From positions 1 through 64,000 of the forward strand of contig LUCM01002461.1 of assembly GCA_008360955.1 (NCBI GenBank): a stretch of DNA of 64,000 nucleotides. The letters run 5' to 3'. Numbering within the stretch: the stretch's first letter is position 1; the number at the start of each line of letters is the position of its first letter. Of this stretch, positions 39,865 to 52,700 are shown in pieces. A model generated the notes under the pieces. It had not been told where the DNA came from. It did no database searches and worked only from the letters and a program-made list of their open reading frames with translations. This DNA comes from Fasciolopsis buskii. Its lineage: Eukaryota > Platyhelminthes > Trematoda > Plagiorchiida > Fasciolidae. Both the position numbers and the translations under genes were made by a program.

Positions 39865-40419
39865 CCAGAATTCGACGGGGATACGATACAAGCGTACGGA
39901 CAGGAAGATCGTCATTTAGCCAGTAGTCACGTGCTCTCGTAAACCTACGGAATGGCCAATTGACGTGCAATGACTGAATTAATTCAACTTTATGGGAGAC
40001 GGAAACTACGTTAGTGCTTATTCTGAGTCATTGTTCTAGACGAAAATTGCCTGAAGGTTGCTCATTTTTATGCATACAAACATAAACCTATACATATTGT
40101 ATACTGTGCAAAAACCTGTAAACGCACAATGTACGCAATTTGTCTATTTTTTCATTTTCCAATTGGTAGTTCATAAATATGGTTATGTTGGTGAGCATAT
40201 GCACACAAATTTAATTTTGTATGTTCGAATTCGCAAATTGTATGAGAGAATGTTTGATGTTCGTTTTAAAATGTTGGATATTATAAAATGGAATACAACG
40301 TTTAATACAGGCAAAGAAGAATCCATTGGAGAAAACTGGCCTTTATGTCCTCATCAAAACACTCACCAGAAGTTGACACTTTCCACGATTTCAAACGTTA
40401 ATCTGTTTCGTAACTTAGG

Positions 40420-41095
40420 ATGGGAGTGTTCAAAGTTTGTCGAGTGCTGAGTTTGGCGTTTAGATGGCAAACGTTTCTTCATCAGCCGATGTGACATCAT
40501 TACCGCACAGCCAATGACCTCTTTGCTCGCTGGTTTTTAGGGTAAATCTGGGTTTTATTTGTTCTTGATTCCAGAATAAGTCGGCCTTTCAGGTTGCTGT
40601 AGCTTCGACCTCGAAACAGCGACGTTACCAATTTTAGGAGCATCACTAATTCTAACAGTAGTATTGATTTTGACAACTTTAATACTTCCAGTTAAGTTAT
40701 CGCGAGACACCCTTGAAATGGGAATGCTGTTGAATACCAGGATCCTGAATCAACCAGAAACACTTCAAGATCCCAACATCTAATATCATTATCGGTTGAA
40801 TGGAATCGCACGACCAAATCAACGGAACTATTAATGCTACCACAAGTCATAGAACTGGTAAAATTATTAACGCTTTTAAAACCAGTAACGTCGCTAATTC
40901 GACGTCAAAGCTATAGCAACCTGCAAGGTCGACTTACTCTGGAATTGAGGGCAAATAAAATCTAAGCAATACTCTGAAAGCAAGCAAGAAAAGAGGTCAT
41001 TGGCTACGCGGTGATGTCAGTTCGGCCGATGAAGAAACGTTTGCCATCTAAACATCAAGCTCAGCTCTCAAAAACCCTTGAGAAACTCACAACGT
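40420..41095. repeat. Long imperfect palindrome / foldback element (~675 bp)
   Basis: The left arm (about 40420-40750) is the reverse complement of the right arm (about 40765-41095). The best-matched outer block is TTTAGATGGCAAACGTTTCT at 40459-40478, mirrored at 41033-41052. A second is CCAATGACCTCTTT at 40511-40524, mirrored near 40990. Further in, TTTTATTTG, TAGCTT.GAC and CGACGTTAC blocks pair, and near the centre GATCCTGAA pairs with TTCAAGATC. By eye the arms are about 70-75% identical along nearly their whole length with almost no loop. No ORF or transposase is inside, and no clear target-site duplication was found. It may be a foldback/MITE-type element or an old inverted duplication. 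Confidence 0.8.
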
Positions 41096-43900
41096 TCGCG
41101 ATAATGTATCCCTTTTTAAGTGTCAATTTTTATGACTATTTCAGTTTACTGACACTATTGCACAATGACTGAATGGTCAACGACATCATCCGATCAAGAT
41201 GATTACTCAAAATAACCACCTGGACTTCACATTGTGTTTAGGAAATTCAGATCCAAACTGAGGAGATAGAGGAGCGTTTCGTCTGTACCTAACTTTATGT
41301 ACACAACCCGGTAAAATTTTCCGTGACAACTGTTCCTCAGTTTGTAATGATGATTCATGTCGACAGATGGAAAATATTGTTCACTAATAATTAGGTTACA
41401 ATCTGCGTACATCATAATTATATCATAAGGATCAGTTGTGAATTTGACTAGTCCATGGTTTTTGGCCCAAAAGAAAAATTTCGAGGGAATACAAGTTAGA
41501 TAATTGATCTGAAGACCTAGAAGAAGCGTAGGTTCTGAAAGACAAAAATATGCGATCAATACTTATGTGTTTTTACTCGGTGATTTGGTGGCTTGAAAAT
41601 CCCAGAGGCGGTATAAGGCGAATTATTTGTGTCTTCGATACATTTCGTACTTCGTTTGAACACCGCAAATATTAATCGAAGTACCCATCACTAAGTCCGT
41701 GTCAACATGACATGATAATCAGCCAGCTCTATTTTGTCCAACAACTATATCGTACCTTGGAAATCTTTCTTGTTCCATGCTAGTTTTACTTTAGTTATCA
41801 TGATACCATTTCATTTGTTTTATGTGCATACAATTTCCACGCACGAAAAATGTTCCTATCGAGTTTTCATGGACCTGGTTGAGAATGTTTCCTAAAGAGC
41901 CAGTAAATTTTGTGTAAATTGGTCAACAAAGTTTCCCCGTCATCCTTCAGCCTCTAAGCAAGACAGTGACCGTGAGTGACTACCTTCATCCTTATCTCTT
42001 GATAATGTTTAACGATACAGCTACTGTTCGAAACAGGAAAACGGAAAAATTCATTCTTCCCTTTTTCTCGCTTCCTAGTCAGCACGAATAAAAAATAACC
42101 ACTTTCTGAACCCCTGATTAGGCTGACGTTTCAGTCTCAACTTTTGTTGTTTGAAATACATGCATAATTTGCCGTTTTCACGATATGCTAGTACAAGAAA
42201 AATCTAGTTTTACACTTGATTATGGAATTCATAGCTGTCATAGTGTTCGCCCAGAACTGAAATGAAATTCAGTTTCGTACCCTGAAAAGAAACAGAAAAT
42301 GACGAGTCGGCCGTCACAAATCACAAGGTTGATTAGAACGAGTAAAAACGATGTGAATTATTTTTGCTTGAGTGATTGCCCTTTTCACTTCACTCTCAGT
42401 GCACAAACTTCAACTAATCCGGTATACCTTGCATCAGTTCCACACACTACTCATGCAAAATACACATATGAATACCAAGTGTATAGTTATGAAAAACAAC
42501 GGAGACCTAATCGGATGTGTGCAAACGAGTAGATGAACTAGCTTTGGAAAATCTTCGCTGGAGTAGAGAAATCGCGTTGCCGGGGCCGAAATATGACGAT
42601 TAGCAATAACAGACTTTTATCGGCTTTTCCGTGCTGCTAGTGTTTCTCGTTTGTGTTGAATGAAAACAAGGGCGAATAGCATGCCCCCTAAAAAATGGAT
42701 CAATAAAAATGGTTTTGAGTTTGCAAAATCACTTCTGTCCCATCCATTTTATCCCAATCTTGGTCAACAGTCTCGCACCACTAAATGCTGTTTTATGACT
42801 GATTTATTGGGTTGACTAGTGTGCATTGCCAACGTAGTTATCGTCACCGAAATGCAAGTTTTGCCGTGCAGTTTCGAATAACTGCCTCAGTTCGCTTTCT
42901 TAAATTGTTCCAATCATACGGCGAGTATCGAATTATGGTTCGTAGTTGGACCGAATACAAGAAGGTTGTCCAGATTCTATTTGTTTTTGGGCGAATCAAG
43001 AAACACGTTATCACTGAGTGATGCTTTCATTTGGATTCATGCAATTAGTTCTTCGCTTTCATACTTTATGGTTCTTTTTGCGTCATTCGATTCCAAAATC
43101 TGCTTTAGGAACACTTAGGCGCATTCAACAAAAGGCTGTGAAGCCGAAACCAACCACGATGCCTATTAGCATGCGAAAACTGAATAGACTGAGGCAGAAG
43201 AGACGGAAACATGCCACTTAGTTTTCGTAGTGCATCCAATCAACGGGTTACAGATTCCTGTTCACATTACGGGTCTCATTTATTGGTCGCAACTCCCCCA
43301 GGTAAAAGTAAACCTCGTGATTCAGTCTGTTCAGTTTTCTACAGAATTTATAAGTCCGTTGTAACACAAATCAGGCCAGTTATCCTGGAGTAAACTTAGT
43401 TTAATAATCAGGATCATTTGAGGAAATAGAAAAGCTGTTACCCGAACACTGACCCAAAGTTACAGACAGTTGTTTTCGTGCTCATTTTGTGACATTTACA
43501 AGGGTTCGAATTAAATCATCACAACTACGATAGCAGATTCTTCATTGAGTTTCGAAACGATAACGCAGAAGAGCAGACCTCATCCGGCATATTGATTGTC
43601 CACGGTAGTTAGCACAGACAAATGATCTTTGCGTGCATCAAACATTCTGAATAATTTAGGCCGGATAAACCTGGTAGTCAAGTGCATACATTACCGTCGC
43701 ATCTGTCATATTGTCCGGTTATGTGCTAGCAAAATGCACTCCTATTTGTTTTCAACCGAAAAATTCTGCATCCACAGGACTGGTTCACGAGGTTACCACA
43801 TCTGTGGGTTATATTCTGTTCGTGGATATTAATACATGTGAAACGTCTACATTTCTTTTGAGGTAACACGAAGAATTAAAGGTTGTGTAGAATGGAAAAT
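41096..43900. other. Mostly unassigned; one weak exon-like ORF
   Basis: A plus-strand frame after a strong acceptor (pyrimidine-rich tract ending TTTAG at 43108) runs from 43109 to a TAG at 43221. It encodes a very basic C-terminal-like peptide ending MRKLNRLRQKRRKHAT. It is not recognised and could be chance. A minus-strand frame of 110 codons (41227-41559) is also unrecognised. Nothing else was found. Confidence 0.3.
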
Positions 43901-43904
43901 CCAG

Positions 43905-44004
43905 TTAAGCACTAAACATCCAAAAGTCGACGCCACGAACTAGAATCGAACTCGCAACATTTTGCCTGCAGGTTAGAAGCTCTACCTTTGGCTACAATGG
44001 ACAC
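43905..44004 (-). repeat. tRNA-derived SINE-like unit
   Basis: On the minus strand TAGCCAAAGGTAGAGCT (43979-43995) matches the pol III A box and D arm of a tRNA. GCGAGTTCGATTCTAG (around 43940-43955) matches the B box and T arm at the right spacing. The acceptor stem does not close, so it is not a working tRNA. The downstream body contains GGCGTCGACTTTTGGATG, shared with the neighbouring plus-strand unit. Confidence 0.6.
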
Positions 44005-44019
44005 GGTTCTCGAAAACGT

Positions 44020-44130
44020 AAATAAGTACCCGCCGCTCACGGGGGTTCAAGCGTAATGGGTTTGCTCGGACAGCGGAGAATCGTCGGTCCGAGTCCCGCT
44101 GATGGCGTCGGCTTTTGAATGCGTTATATG
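44020..44130 (+). repeat. Second SINE-like unit, head-to-head with the first
   Basis: The plus strand carries a B-box-like GGTCCGAGTCCCGC (44087-44099), then GATGGCGTCGGCTTTTGAATG (44101-44121), which aligns with the body of the minus-strand unit next door. The A box is degenerate. A (TA)n tract starts about 25 bases later. The shared body makes membership of the same SINE family likely. Confidence 0.5.
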
Positions 44131-44146
44131 CAAATAAATTTCCCAT

Positions 44147-44171
44147 TATATATATATATATATATATATAA
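44147..44171. repeat. (TA)n microsatellite
   Basis: A perfect TA run is seen directly at the 3' side of the plus-strand SINE-like unit, where SINEs often carry simple-repeat tails. Confidence 0.92.
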
Positions 44172-47100
44172 ATCATTCTGAGAAAGTAAACAAAGCTGGT
44201 ACTTTTCAAATAACGGAAGCTGAATAATTGGGCTTCGATAACCATGATCTATCACTACCTTGAGTAGATAAGAAACAGAAATTACAAAACAAATAAGCGT
44301 TATGAGTTTACGAATGTTTCTTCATTCATGGGCACGATTTACAAAACAGAAATTACATTTCACAAGGTCAGCACATTACGACCAACTTGTGAAGTGACAA
44401 ATTCTTTGGACTAGGAACCTGAATTTTTTTCGTGAATTTGATTTGAGACGAATACATGCATTCACTTGGTAAACATATCGAACAGACGATTGATCTCAAT
44501 GGAATTTCTGATTTGAAGCTCGTCATTATAGTCTCTTCCCCTCATTTATCTCAAGTGGGCTATTCTAATCGATTCTAGTTTAAGGTCGTACATCCTTGAG
44601 TGTGCTTAAGATCTAGATGGCGACATATTTTACGTTTGATATCGGTCCTTGTTTTCATCCAACTGATGCTCGTCTAGGTGGATCCGGTTATTAGGGACAT
44701 GGGATAATCAACAAAAAATGTCGCATGTTTCGATAAATTGAACAAAATTATACAGGAAAGTAGCCGGTTTGTTTGTCCGCAGTCAACTGGCTAAACTGTC
44801 TGTCGCGCACGCAACCACATGACAAGTTCACCAGGATTCCGAACCGATCACTGGGTTGGTTTAGGGAACTCAGACGGGAAAAATATTTTGAAATTCTTGA
44901 ATTCACACTTTACTCACGTTACTTTCTGCCTACAATATCGGTTGATTTACGCATCCGATGAACAAGACATGATCATAATTGAAGAGCCTTCCGTGAGTTT
45001 CAATATTCCTCTTGGTTTCGGTTGAATTTTAAGAGGCTCGCTAACCGAACGTCACTTGGATACACACGAAGGACACAAAATTTGTGATGTTCAAACATCC
45101 ACCTTTGCCATCGCAGTTGGTCTTGGCACTTTCCGTTTGATGTTTTGATATGCCTGTAAACTATTGGTAACCAAGGATTTTAACCAATTTGCATTATTCT
45201 TCATTTGTGTCGCTTTAAGAATTTCGGATAAGCCAGCGCATGGATTTCTTATTACGGTTCGTTATTTGTCAGTAAACTCTGTTAACGGTGCCCTTCAAAT
45301 ATCTTGGACAATTTCACTGACTACGAAATGTTGCTTGTTATTTGACCTCAGCCACAGAGAAAAAAAACAATGGTGGGTATCTATTGATTTTTTTACTGTA
45401 TTTATTTTTTTCGGAGAACATACACTGGTTACCTAGGAGAATCAATAGTTTCAATACATCAATCAAAAGTGCCTGATCGTATACATTCGATTCACAAAGT
45501 TATCGATCGTTTGCCTGATTTTTTTCCCATGTTGTCCTCAGTTGAAGGTTGTCAACTCGAATAATCTTTCATGTTTTCAACGAATATCACCATCGTTTGC
45601 TCTCTAATGTTAAAACTTACTTGATATAAAGCGTCTTAAGGTGTCTAACTTTTTATACAATTTTCTCGCCGGTGACAATACCAGTGGTCGACATTGCTTG
45701 CCTGACACAAATTAACAGAATTTATTTGACAAATATATTTTTGATACAGTGAATGGAAATTCTGCTGGGCATGCAAGATATCATGGTCATTTTGAAATAA
45801 AATAACCACATATTTACTGTACAGATTCGGTTGGTCAGTTGGGTATGCCAGTGAGAGTTGGAAAGATTATGAAGCAATTTGTATTATGACCATGATCAGA
45901 AAAAATCGGAGACGAACAATAAAGACCTGCTATTTTTAACTTGTTTTGTCTTGCTTATAAGCACGGCTGTTATCAGTTAGTCTCTTGTTAGTCCAAGTAT
46001 CATTGTTGCGAGGTTAACATTTGGACTTTAAGTGGCAAGTCAACAGACAGCATACGTAATGAAATAAACAAATAATAAATGAAAATAATTAGAAGCAATC
46101 GATACACATCTGTCCGAGCAAAATTGCTTGAAAATTGAAAAGTAAAAACCCTGAAACGGACTTCTCAAAAGTTGCCGCGCTGGTGAATTAATCTAAACCT
46201 ATGGAAAGACGCCTGTTCTTCTTGTTCTTCTAGGTCGATCAAAGTTAATTTGTGATAGGTCTTTGTCTGCTCTCTGAGCAATTTTTATCTGCGTCTAAGG
46301 ATTGACGAAAGCATAAGCTCTGGAACACTAATTTGCTATTGATTCTTACCTTGTGTCTCATCAAAGTGGGTAAGAAAAACTTTCCTTGAAGCAACCATAA
46401 AACAATGCAATTGAATATGAGAAGCACCTACACTGACCGAGTTCGTTTAAGCAAATATCTGAGAATCTCAAAAAATTTCAAGCTTGGATGAACGCACGAG
46501 TATCTCATTCCATTGTGAAAAGACACCAATCTTTTCTTCAAAGTCAAGTCTACTATTTCACATAAGTAAACACTCCCACACAACCGATACCAAAGCTTCT
46601 GATAGCTGCTCAATCAGACAGCAGAAAATGGGACCTACTGGCTTAATATTCCTCTCCTCGGATCGTTCTGGTCAGTCAAGTTGCTCATGTCATCACCCCC
46701 TAAAGAAAGAAAATTTTGTCCCGACTAATTCCCATGTCAATTTCAAGGAGAAGCAATAATGACGGGGATTTGGACATGACTTTAATGGAACACATGTTGA
46801 TGAATATCTCATCTGAAGGTGACAGAGTGCAAGTAAAGTTAGCTGCTGAGAGGAGGCGATTTAGTCGCCTGAACGCTCCAATGATCAGCCGTAATATTAG
46901 GAGGTGGATTGTTTTCTAAAAAGCTGATTGCTGTCCGGATTCGAAGAGCTTTGAGGAGAAAAATTGTGAAAAATCAACTAGTTTATATTTGTGTCTTGTT
47001 ACATTTGGCGTTCCAGACAACACTTTGAAACAAATTAGCGCCATTTTTGATAAGCGTAAGTTCAGTATGATGAATATTTTATTCGTTCACGCATTTTGTT

Positions 47101-47249
47101 TGATACAGTTTTATCGACCAGATATGACTGTCCAATATAAAAGTAATACAAGTTGTTGTGTTGCGTTGTATTGTTTAGACGTTTGCATATAGAGGTATCC
47201 GCATTTCAGCCAAGAGCGGTTTGCTCTCCATCTCATTGGAATGCGGATT
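44172..47249. other. Mostly unassigned; one weak exon-like ORF
   Basis: A plus-strand frame after an acceptor-like TTTCAAG (46747) runs from 46748 to a TAA at 46917-46919. It encodes about 56 residues (DLDMTLMEHMLMNISSEG, then an Arg-rich end RRFSRLN..RNIRRWIVF). It is unrecognised. Nothing else stands out. Confidence 0.3.
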
Positions 47250-49770
47250 TGGAAAAAAGCGGATCAAAGCGTAAACTTCTGATGCTTATGACAATATTTT
47301 ACGGAAAATCACTTGTGATTTATCCTCGTTTGATAAGAACTCAGACATTTGCGGGAGGGGACGGGGCGGAAGGTGGAACTTGTCTTGATATGAGAACTAC
47401 ATTTAGAAAGGTCATTGTCTGAGGGGTGGAACTCATCCGAAAGAATTTTATTTGTGAGCTTTTCGCACGCGGACAGATACATGTCACACAATTTGGGGTG
47501 AGATACACCAGTAGTAATTGACAAGCCACGACGAAGGGTTCGGAGATTCTTCTTTAGTAAATCAGCAAACGTGACAGGGGAACAACAGAGGAGAGTGGGA
47601 AAAACACCGATCAACAGCATTTCGCCTAACCTGATAATGGCGCAGTGTATTTATGTAAAATGTTAGTCTTCTAAGCTTTTTATGCAACTGTAATTTGTGA
47701 GAGGACCGTCTAAAGTTTTTATTAATAGCATTTCCTAAGTACCTGACGAAATCAATCCTTGTGAGTGACTCTGTGTTAATGAAAGTAGGGTCAACCGGGT
47801 AAACAGACCGAGAAGAAGTAAACAAGCATTCAACTCATTTTAGCAAATGAATATTTAAGGCAGAACGAACAGAAGAATCATGAATGAGAGACTAGTTGTT
47901 GGGACGGTCCAGGAAATTCTCATTTCAAGATACGGGCTTGGATAGAGTAACGTCATCAGCATTGTTGATCAATTGGCCAGGGGAACTAGAACGCAGATGG
48001 TTAATACATGTTGAAAACAAGTAGGGATAAAAGACAGCTCCTCGAAGGAGTCCATAATTGTTACCCCATTCTTGTGCACTGAGTCCTGCTGGTGAAGTAG
48101 TTTGACCGGCGTGCTAAGAGACTTTTGAACAGCCTAAATGTTCGAGGTTGCGAAGAATTGGAGACTTTGGAATAGAGTCGAATGGATAGGAGAAATTTAA
48201 GGAAGCATATCGGACAGATTTGGAAATGCATCCAAGGGTTTGGCAACATTATGACCCATGGAATCCACAGTATCCAAAGTGGAAGTGTTTGGTTTGTACG
48301 CAACATGAAAGGGGACATCGAGCACACCAACAACACTTAGACGGATCAGGACGGCGGGTTATTTTAGTTTAAGACTTTATGATGTAAGAGCGACGGGACG
48401 AAAAGGTTTGGTTAGAATACTTGAATTATCCAACTTGGGGATGGACGTAATAGTGACCGATCTTCAACACTCGGGAATGGAGTGTTTGTATAGCGAAGTA
48501 TTAAAAAGGAAACTAAATGTATCGATGACTGAAGCTGAACCGTATCATGGAAGAAGTGAAGATAAATCGTCAGGACCTATATCTACGATTATTCTGATCC
48601 GGCGAAGGATGTTAAATACTTCCGACCTTAGACTAAGGTCATACATCAGCGCATTCATCCGAGAACCATGAAAATGCAATGTCATTACGTAGACAAATAA
48701 AATCTCGATTGATACTTTTCACATATGCAGTGCAGCTTGTTGGTTTAACTTTATTTCCACCCAAAAGTCGAATTCCTTGCCTGCGGCGGCTGCCATTGCA
48801 GCTGATTAGGATTATGCTTGAAGACGACTAGTCGAGTCGTTTTATTTCTTTTGATACCACGGATGAAGAGAATCTGACTTTCTGGGAGTCACGTAATTCC
48901 GTCTACTAACGGCTTTCATTGTGATTAAAGCAATACGGCCGTTCCAGAAAAACACAACTCTAGAGGAAAACAGGCATCAAACATTGGACTGAGCGTATCT
49001 GCAAAAATATTGACCTTGTTGTTCGGAGGTACAAAAGAAAGGCACGAAATTGCATATAAAAGTGATCTTTGAGGAAAAGAATTTTCCCCCAACAAAAATC
49101 ACTTAGTGCGGTTTTGATTTGGTTGAACTCCCTTGAAAGATTGAAAAGCATCTAGGGAATAAAACTTTTGTTCTAAAATTAACAGGAAATGATTAGTTGA
49201 AACTGGAGCATTCTGTTTACGGCGGAATAACTCGGGATGACCGGTACTAATTCTATCCTGGGGTAGAGTTAACTTTGGTTAGGAAGATTGAAAGGTCGGT
49301 CAAATCGAACAAAGTAAGGGGAAGTGTCGAGAAGTGATTAAAATCACCTGCGAATATGTGAAGGTTTTTATCCAGCAACGGGACCAAGAAGAAATTGGAA
49401 AAGAATCCGAAGATGATAAAATAACATTTTGTGTGCAAAAGAGGCAATTTGCAGGTTTGTTATAATTGCCGAGACAAAATTGATTCGAGTAAATTGGTTC
49501 AGACTTGCTTGATTATGAGGAATTTATATATGGGATCACACTAACTCCGATGCCCTTGGGGCTGCATTTTGTCCAATCAGTATGTGTCAGAACCGTCGAA
49601 GCGTATTAGGACATCCGCAACGTGTGAGTTCAGCCATGGCTCTTGGATGCAAATCATGCAGTTATGAACAAACTGAGATAGCTCCGGTTATTTTGTTAAC
49701 AGAGAGCGTGTGTTTGCGCTCAGCAAAGACGGAACAGTCGTTTTAGTTGGTGGGTTTAATTTAAGAGCAA
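47250..49770 (-). mobile_element. CR1-like LINE with endonuclease and reverse transcriptase, degenerate
   Basis: On the minus strand from 49770 downwards the apurinic endonuclease domain comes first. VPSLLSANTRSLLTK (near 49710) carries the Asn motif, CMICIQEPWLNS (near 49640) the catalytic Glu, and HIFAGDFNHF (near 49345) the D-x-N motif. A linker follows (SPMFDACFPLELCFSG, near 48975). The RT comes next with FDSIPKSPILRNLEHLG (near 48165), GAVFYPYLFSTCINHL (near 48030) and NNADDVTL (near 47955), which keeps both aspartates of the catalytic box. The C-terminal part is RIDFVRYLGNAINKNFR (near 47740), KKLRRLTFYINTLRHY (47670) and, after a frameshift near 47620, CSPVTFADLLKKNLRTLRR, CEKLTNKILSDE and SSHIKTSSTFRPVPSRK (to about 47310). 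Stops and frameshifts inactivate it. No ORF1 was found upstream. Confidence 0.88.
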
Positions 49771-52700
49771 CCCGCAGCAAATATCTAACCACGATGTAAT
49801 GGGCCTAGTCGTGAAAACAAGATGGGCAAAAACAGAACGAACTTTAAGACTGAAAGGTCCGACCGAACCTCTGGTAAAACTGCAAAAACGAACCAGTCCG
49901 AGAATATCACCGACCCATGTACGGGCTTATTACGTCGGTCTGATTTCAGTTAAAACCATGAAATTGTATTACATCTGTGCTTATTTCGTGCAGTTAATGA
50001 TGACGACTATTCTCCGGGTGAGTTTACTGATTTGCCCTCTATTTACACATCACCATTTTGGTTGCACTAATCATTGAGGTTTTCTTAGAGCTTACCTAGA
50101 ATATCGGGCGAGGTGTGACCAACATAGGAAAATGAATCTAGACGACTAAACAAGGAAAACCGTTTAAAAGCCGCATTTTTATCCTATTTTATAAATATCG
50201 TACAACGCACTTGCTTAATAACGTATTCACCTGTTGCTCTTATATAATATATGCAGTAAATCGTTCATAGACAATACGGTAGCAAGGAAATTCTATACGT
50301 GGATGAACTGGCAACTGATATTCGAACACCTAATTCCAACAGTAGCGTCTTACGGCATGTATTCAAAAACTGATGTCTTGATGGCTTGAATGTTTGCCAC
50401 TCGCGCTACCAAGTAATACAATTGGGTATATCATTCGAAGCTCTCACCGACAAAGGCATTCATCTACTTTTTTGATATTATTCAATTAAATCCTATCGGA
50501 ATATGGTGAACTCGACACGTTGCTCACACGACTGCAAAACAAATGTTTGGCTAAGTCCGATTTCCGGATTAACCTGTGTTTTCGGGTGTGCAATAATGCC
50601 ACTGGTCTAGAATTAAAAAGTCAGTGTTATCATTTTTAGCCACCGAAGTACATGCGGCTTTAAAGCACGGTAAGTTTTTACTAAGCATGAAAAGTTAGAC
50701 AGAAATATGATTTTCTTCATTGAAAGGTCTATCGGAACTTACTGTACAAGAAGGCGTCTAGATCAGCCGAACCAAAATTTTATCCTTATCAAAGTCGTGA
50801 AATTGCAACTGCTGGAAATAAGCAACATTGTCGTAAGATGCACCGTAGAATCCGGGCCTTATCAAGCAAATGTTCAGTCTTTTTTGGGCGCACGCATCGG
50901 TTGTCATTGCATATTCCTGGGCAAGCGCACAGTTTTCGCGTTTGTCGGAAATTCGCTACTGGCAAGAAGGGTTTCCTTGTTTAGTAGTTGAGCCCATTTT
51001 TGATGGGCATGTAGTACATCCAGCGGAACAGTATATTTCAAATAAGTACGACAATGGAGTAATCAGGTAGTGAAGTGTAGTGACAGCAATATTAAGCTTG
51101 AATGTTCCACTTTTCGAAGCAATACAAGTAAAACAACGGCAGCAAAAGTTTATGGTGGAATTGTGTGCTTTCGAAAAACTCAGGTTTAGCTGTAAATGCA
51201 AAGTGTGAAAAGTGAAAAAATTCTTAGGGATTCCTTAGGTTCACGACGCACGCTCCTACTACTCATCAGTAAACAACTAAGAAAAGAAGAAAATGAAGTT
51301 GGAAGCAATGTCGACTTTGCACGAGCAAATTGATTACGCGTCCAGACATTCGCTGTTTTCATACCAGCGCCCATTTTTTTCAGCCAATGCCACTGATTAG
51401 ATGCTAGAACCGGGTGCAGTTTTGTCTGGTGCTATTTAAAACAATACAGCAAACTGTTTTCATTAGTAAGGATTCTCAAAAAGGAAAAATGCTGTGTATA
51501 ACTTTGGTTGACGTATTAAAGATTGTTTGTGAAGGAGAGAACCATGTCTTTGCACGAGTTTGTCTTTAATCCGCAGCAGGGTTTATTATGATTCAATATC
51601 TGAGGGGTGACGTGACAGAATTTTATGTTACCCATTACATCATACTAATTATCCTACTACATCGAAAGCACAAGGAGACAAAATTTGCTGCGAGGCTAAC
51701 GTACCCCGAGGTTTCCGCGCTTTAACGCGAATTTAAACTTTTGTGCTCTAGTGTTATTCACGAATATTCACCACTTCTTTCCAGTTTCAAATTTATCATT
51801 AAGTGAATTAGTGGATTTGGATTCTAGTTGTTCACAAAGATTGTGCACATCGTGATCTTCGCTGTGAACGATTAACCGGTGGCTACTCATTTAAATATTA
51901 TATCTGTCGCCATCGGTTTTTTCTGACTTGTCATCAAAATTATAAGATTTTTATTACTAATATTATCCTTAATTGTGATCAGAGTTTTGCATGGCATCGG
52001 ATTCACGGTAGTTTAAAGATGGCTTTCGTCTGCATGAGGTAATTTTGGAATGGTTACGATTCAGCCCTCTAGCGAACAGTTAATTCTGGTCGAATTTCAA
52101 TATGTCAAATATCGTATCATCAGATGCACGAGGAGCTTAAGTTAGTTCTGTTAAGTAGAATCATCTGTTAAGTTCAAGCTCTCTCACTAGTTTCAACTGC
52201 TGGGTGTGATATCAGACTCCTTGTTTTAAAAGAATTTGCAACTCTCATTGGTGTCCGTTTCGAATTTAGTCGTTGGAACAAACATGAAATCCGATACTTC
52301 CACAAACGGTATTTATTTGCAATCTATACACTCCAGGGCAATTACTACTTGAAATGTTGGTTGAAGAATTCAACCACTGTAATGGTAACAGATGTGAAAC
52401 GTTTAACAAATGCATTGGCCAAAGACAAACAAGGTTATTCCCTTGAAAAGTCATGCTAAATTAGGAAGCATAGTTTCAGTATTCTCGTATTTGCACTTTC
52501 CATATCTAAGTGGTTCCTGGCTCGTTAAATTTCTGCTTCCTTTTGTATCTTTTATCCATGCTATTCTTCAGTAAACACATTACCGTGAGGCAGAAGATAA
52601 ATCAGCCCTCTTCATCCGCTGAATGCTTGGAACAGATCAGCGCAAATTTGGATGGTTCAAACGAACGATACACCAAGAGCACCCTACTTGAAATACTCAA

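Noticed and set aside
41227..41559. Glycosyltransferase/lysyl-hydroxylase-like fragment (FTTDPYDII, minus strand)
   Set aside because: The resemblance is a few residues only. A true member of such a conserved family would show more motifs.
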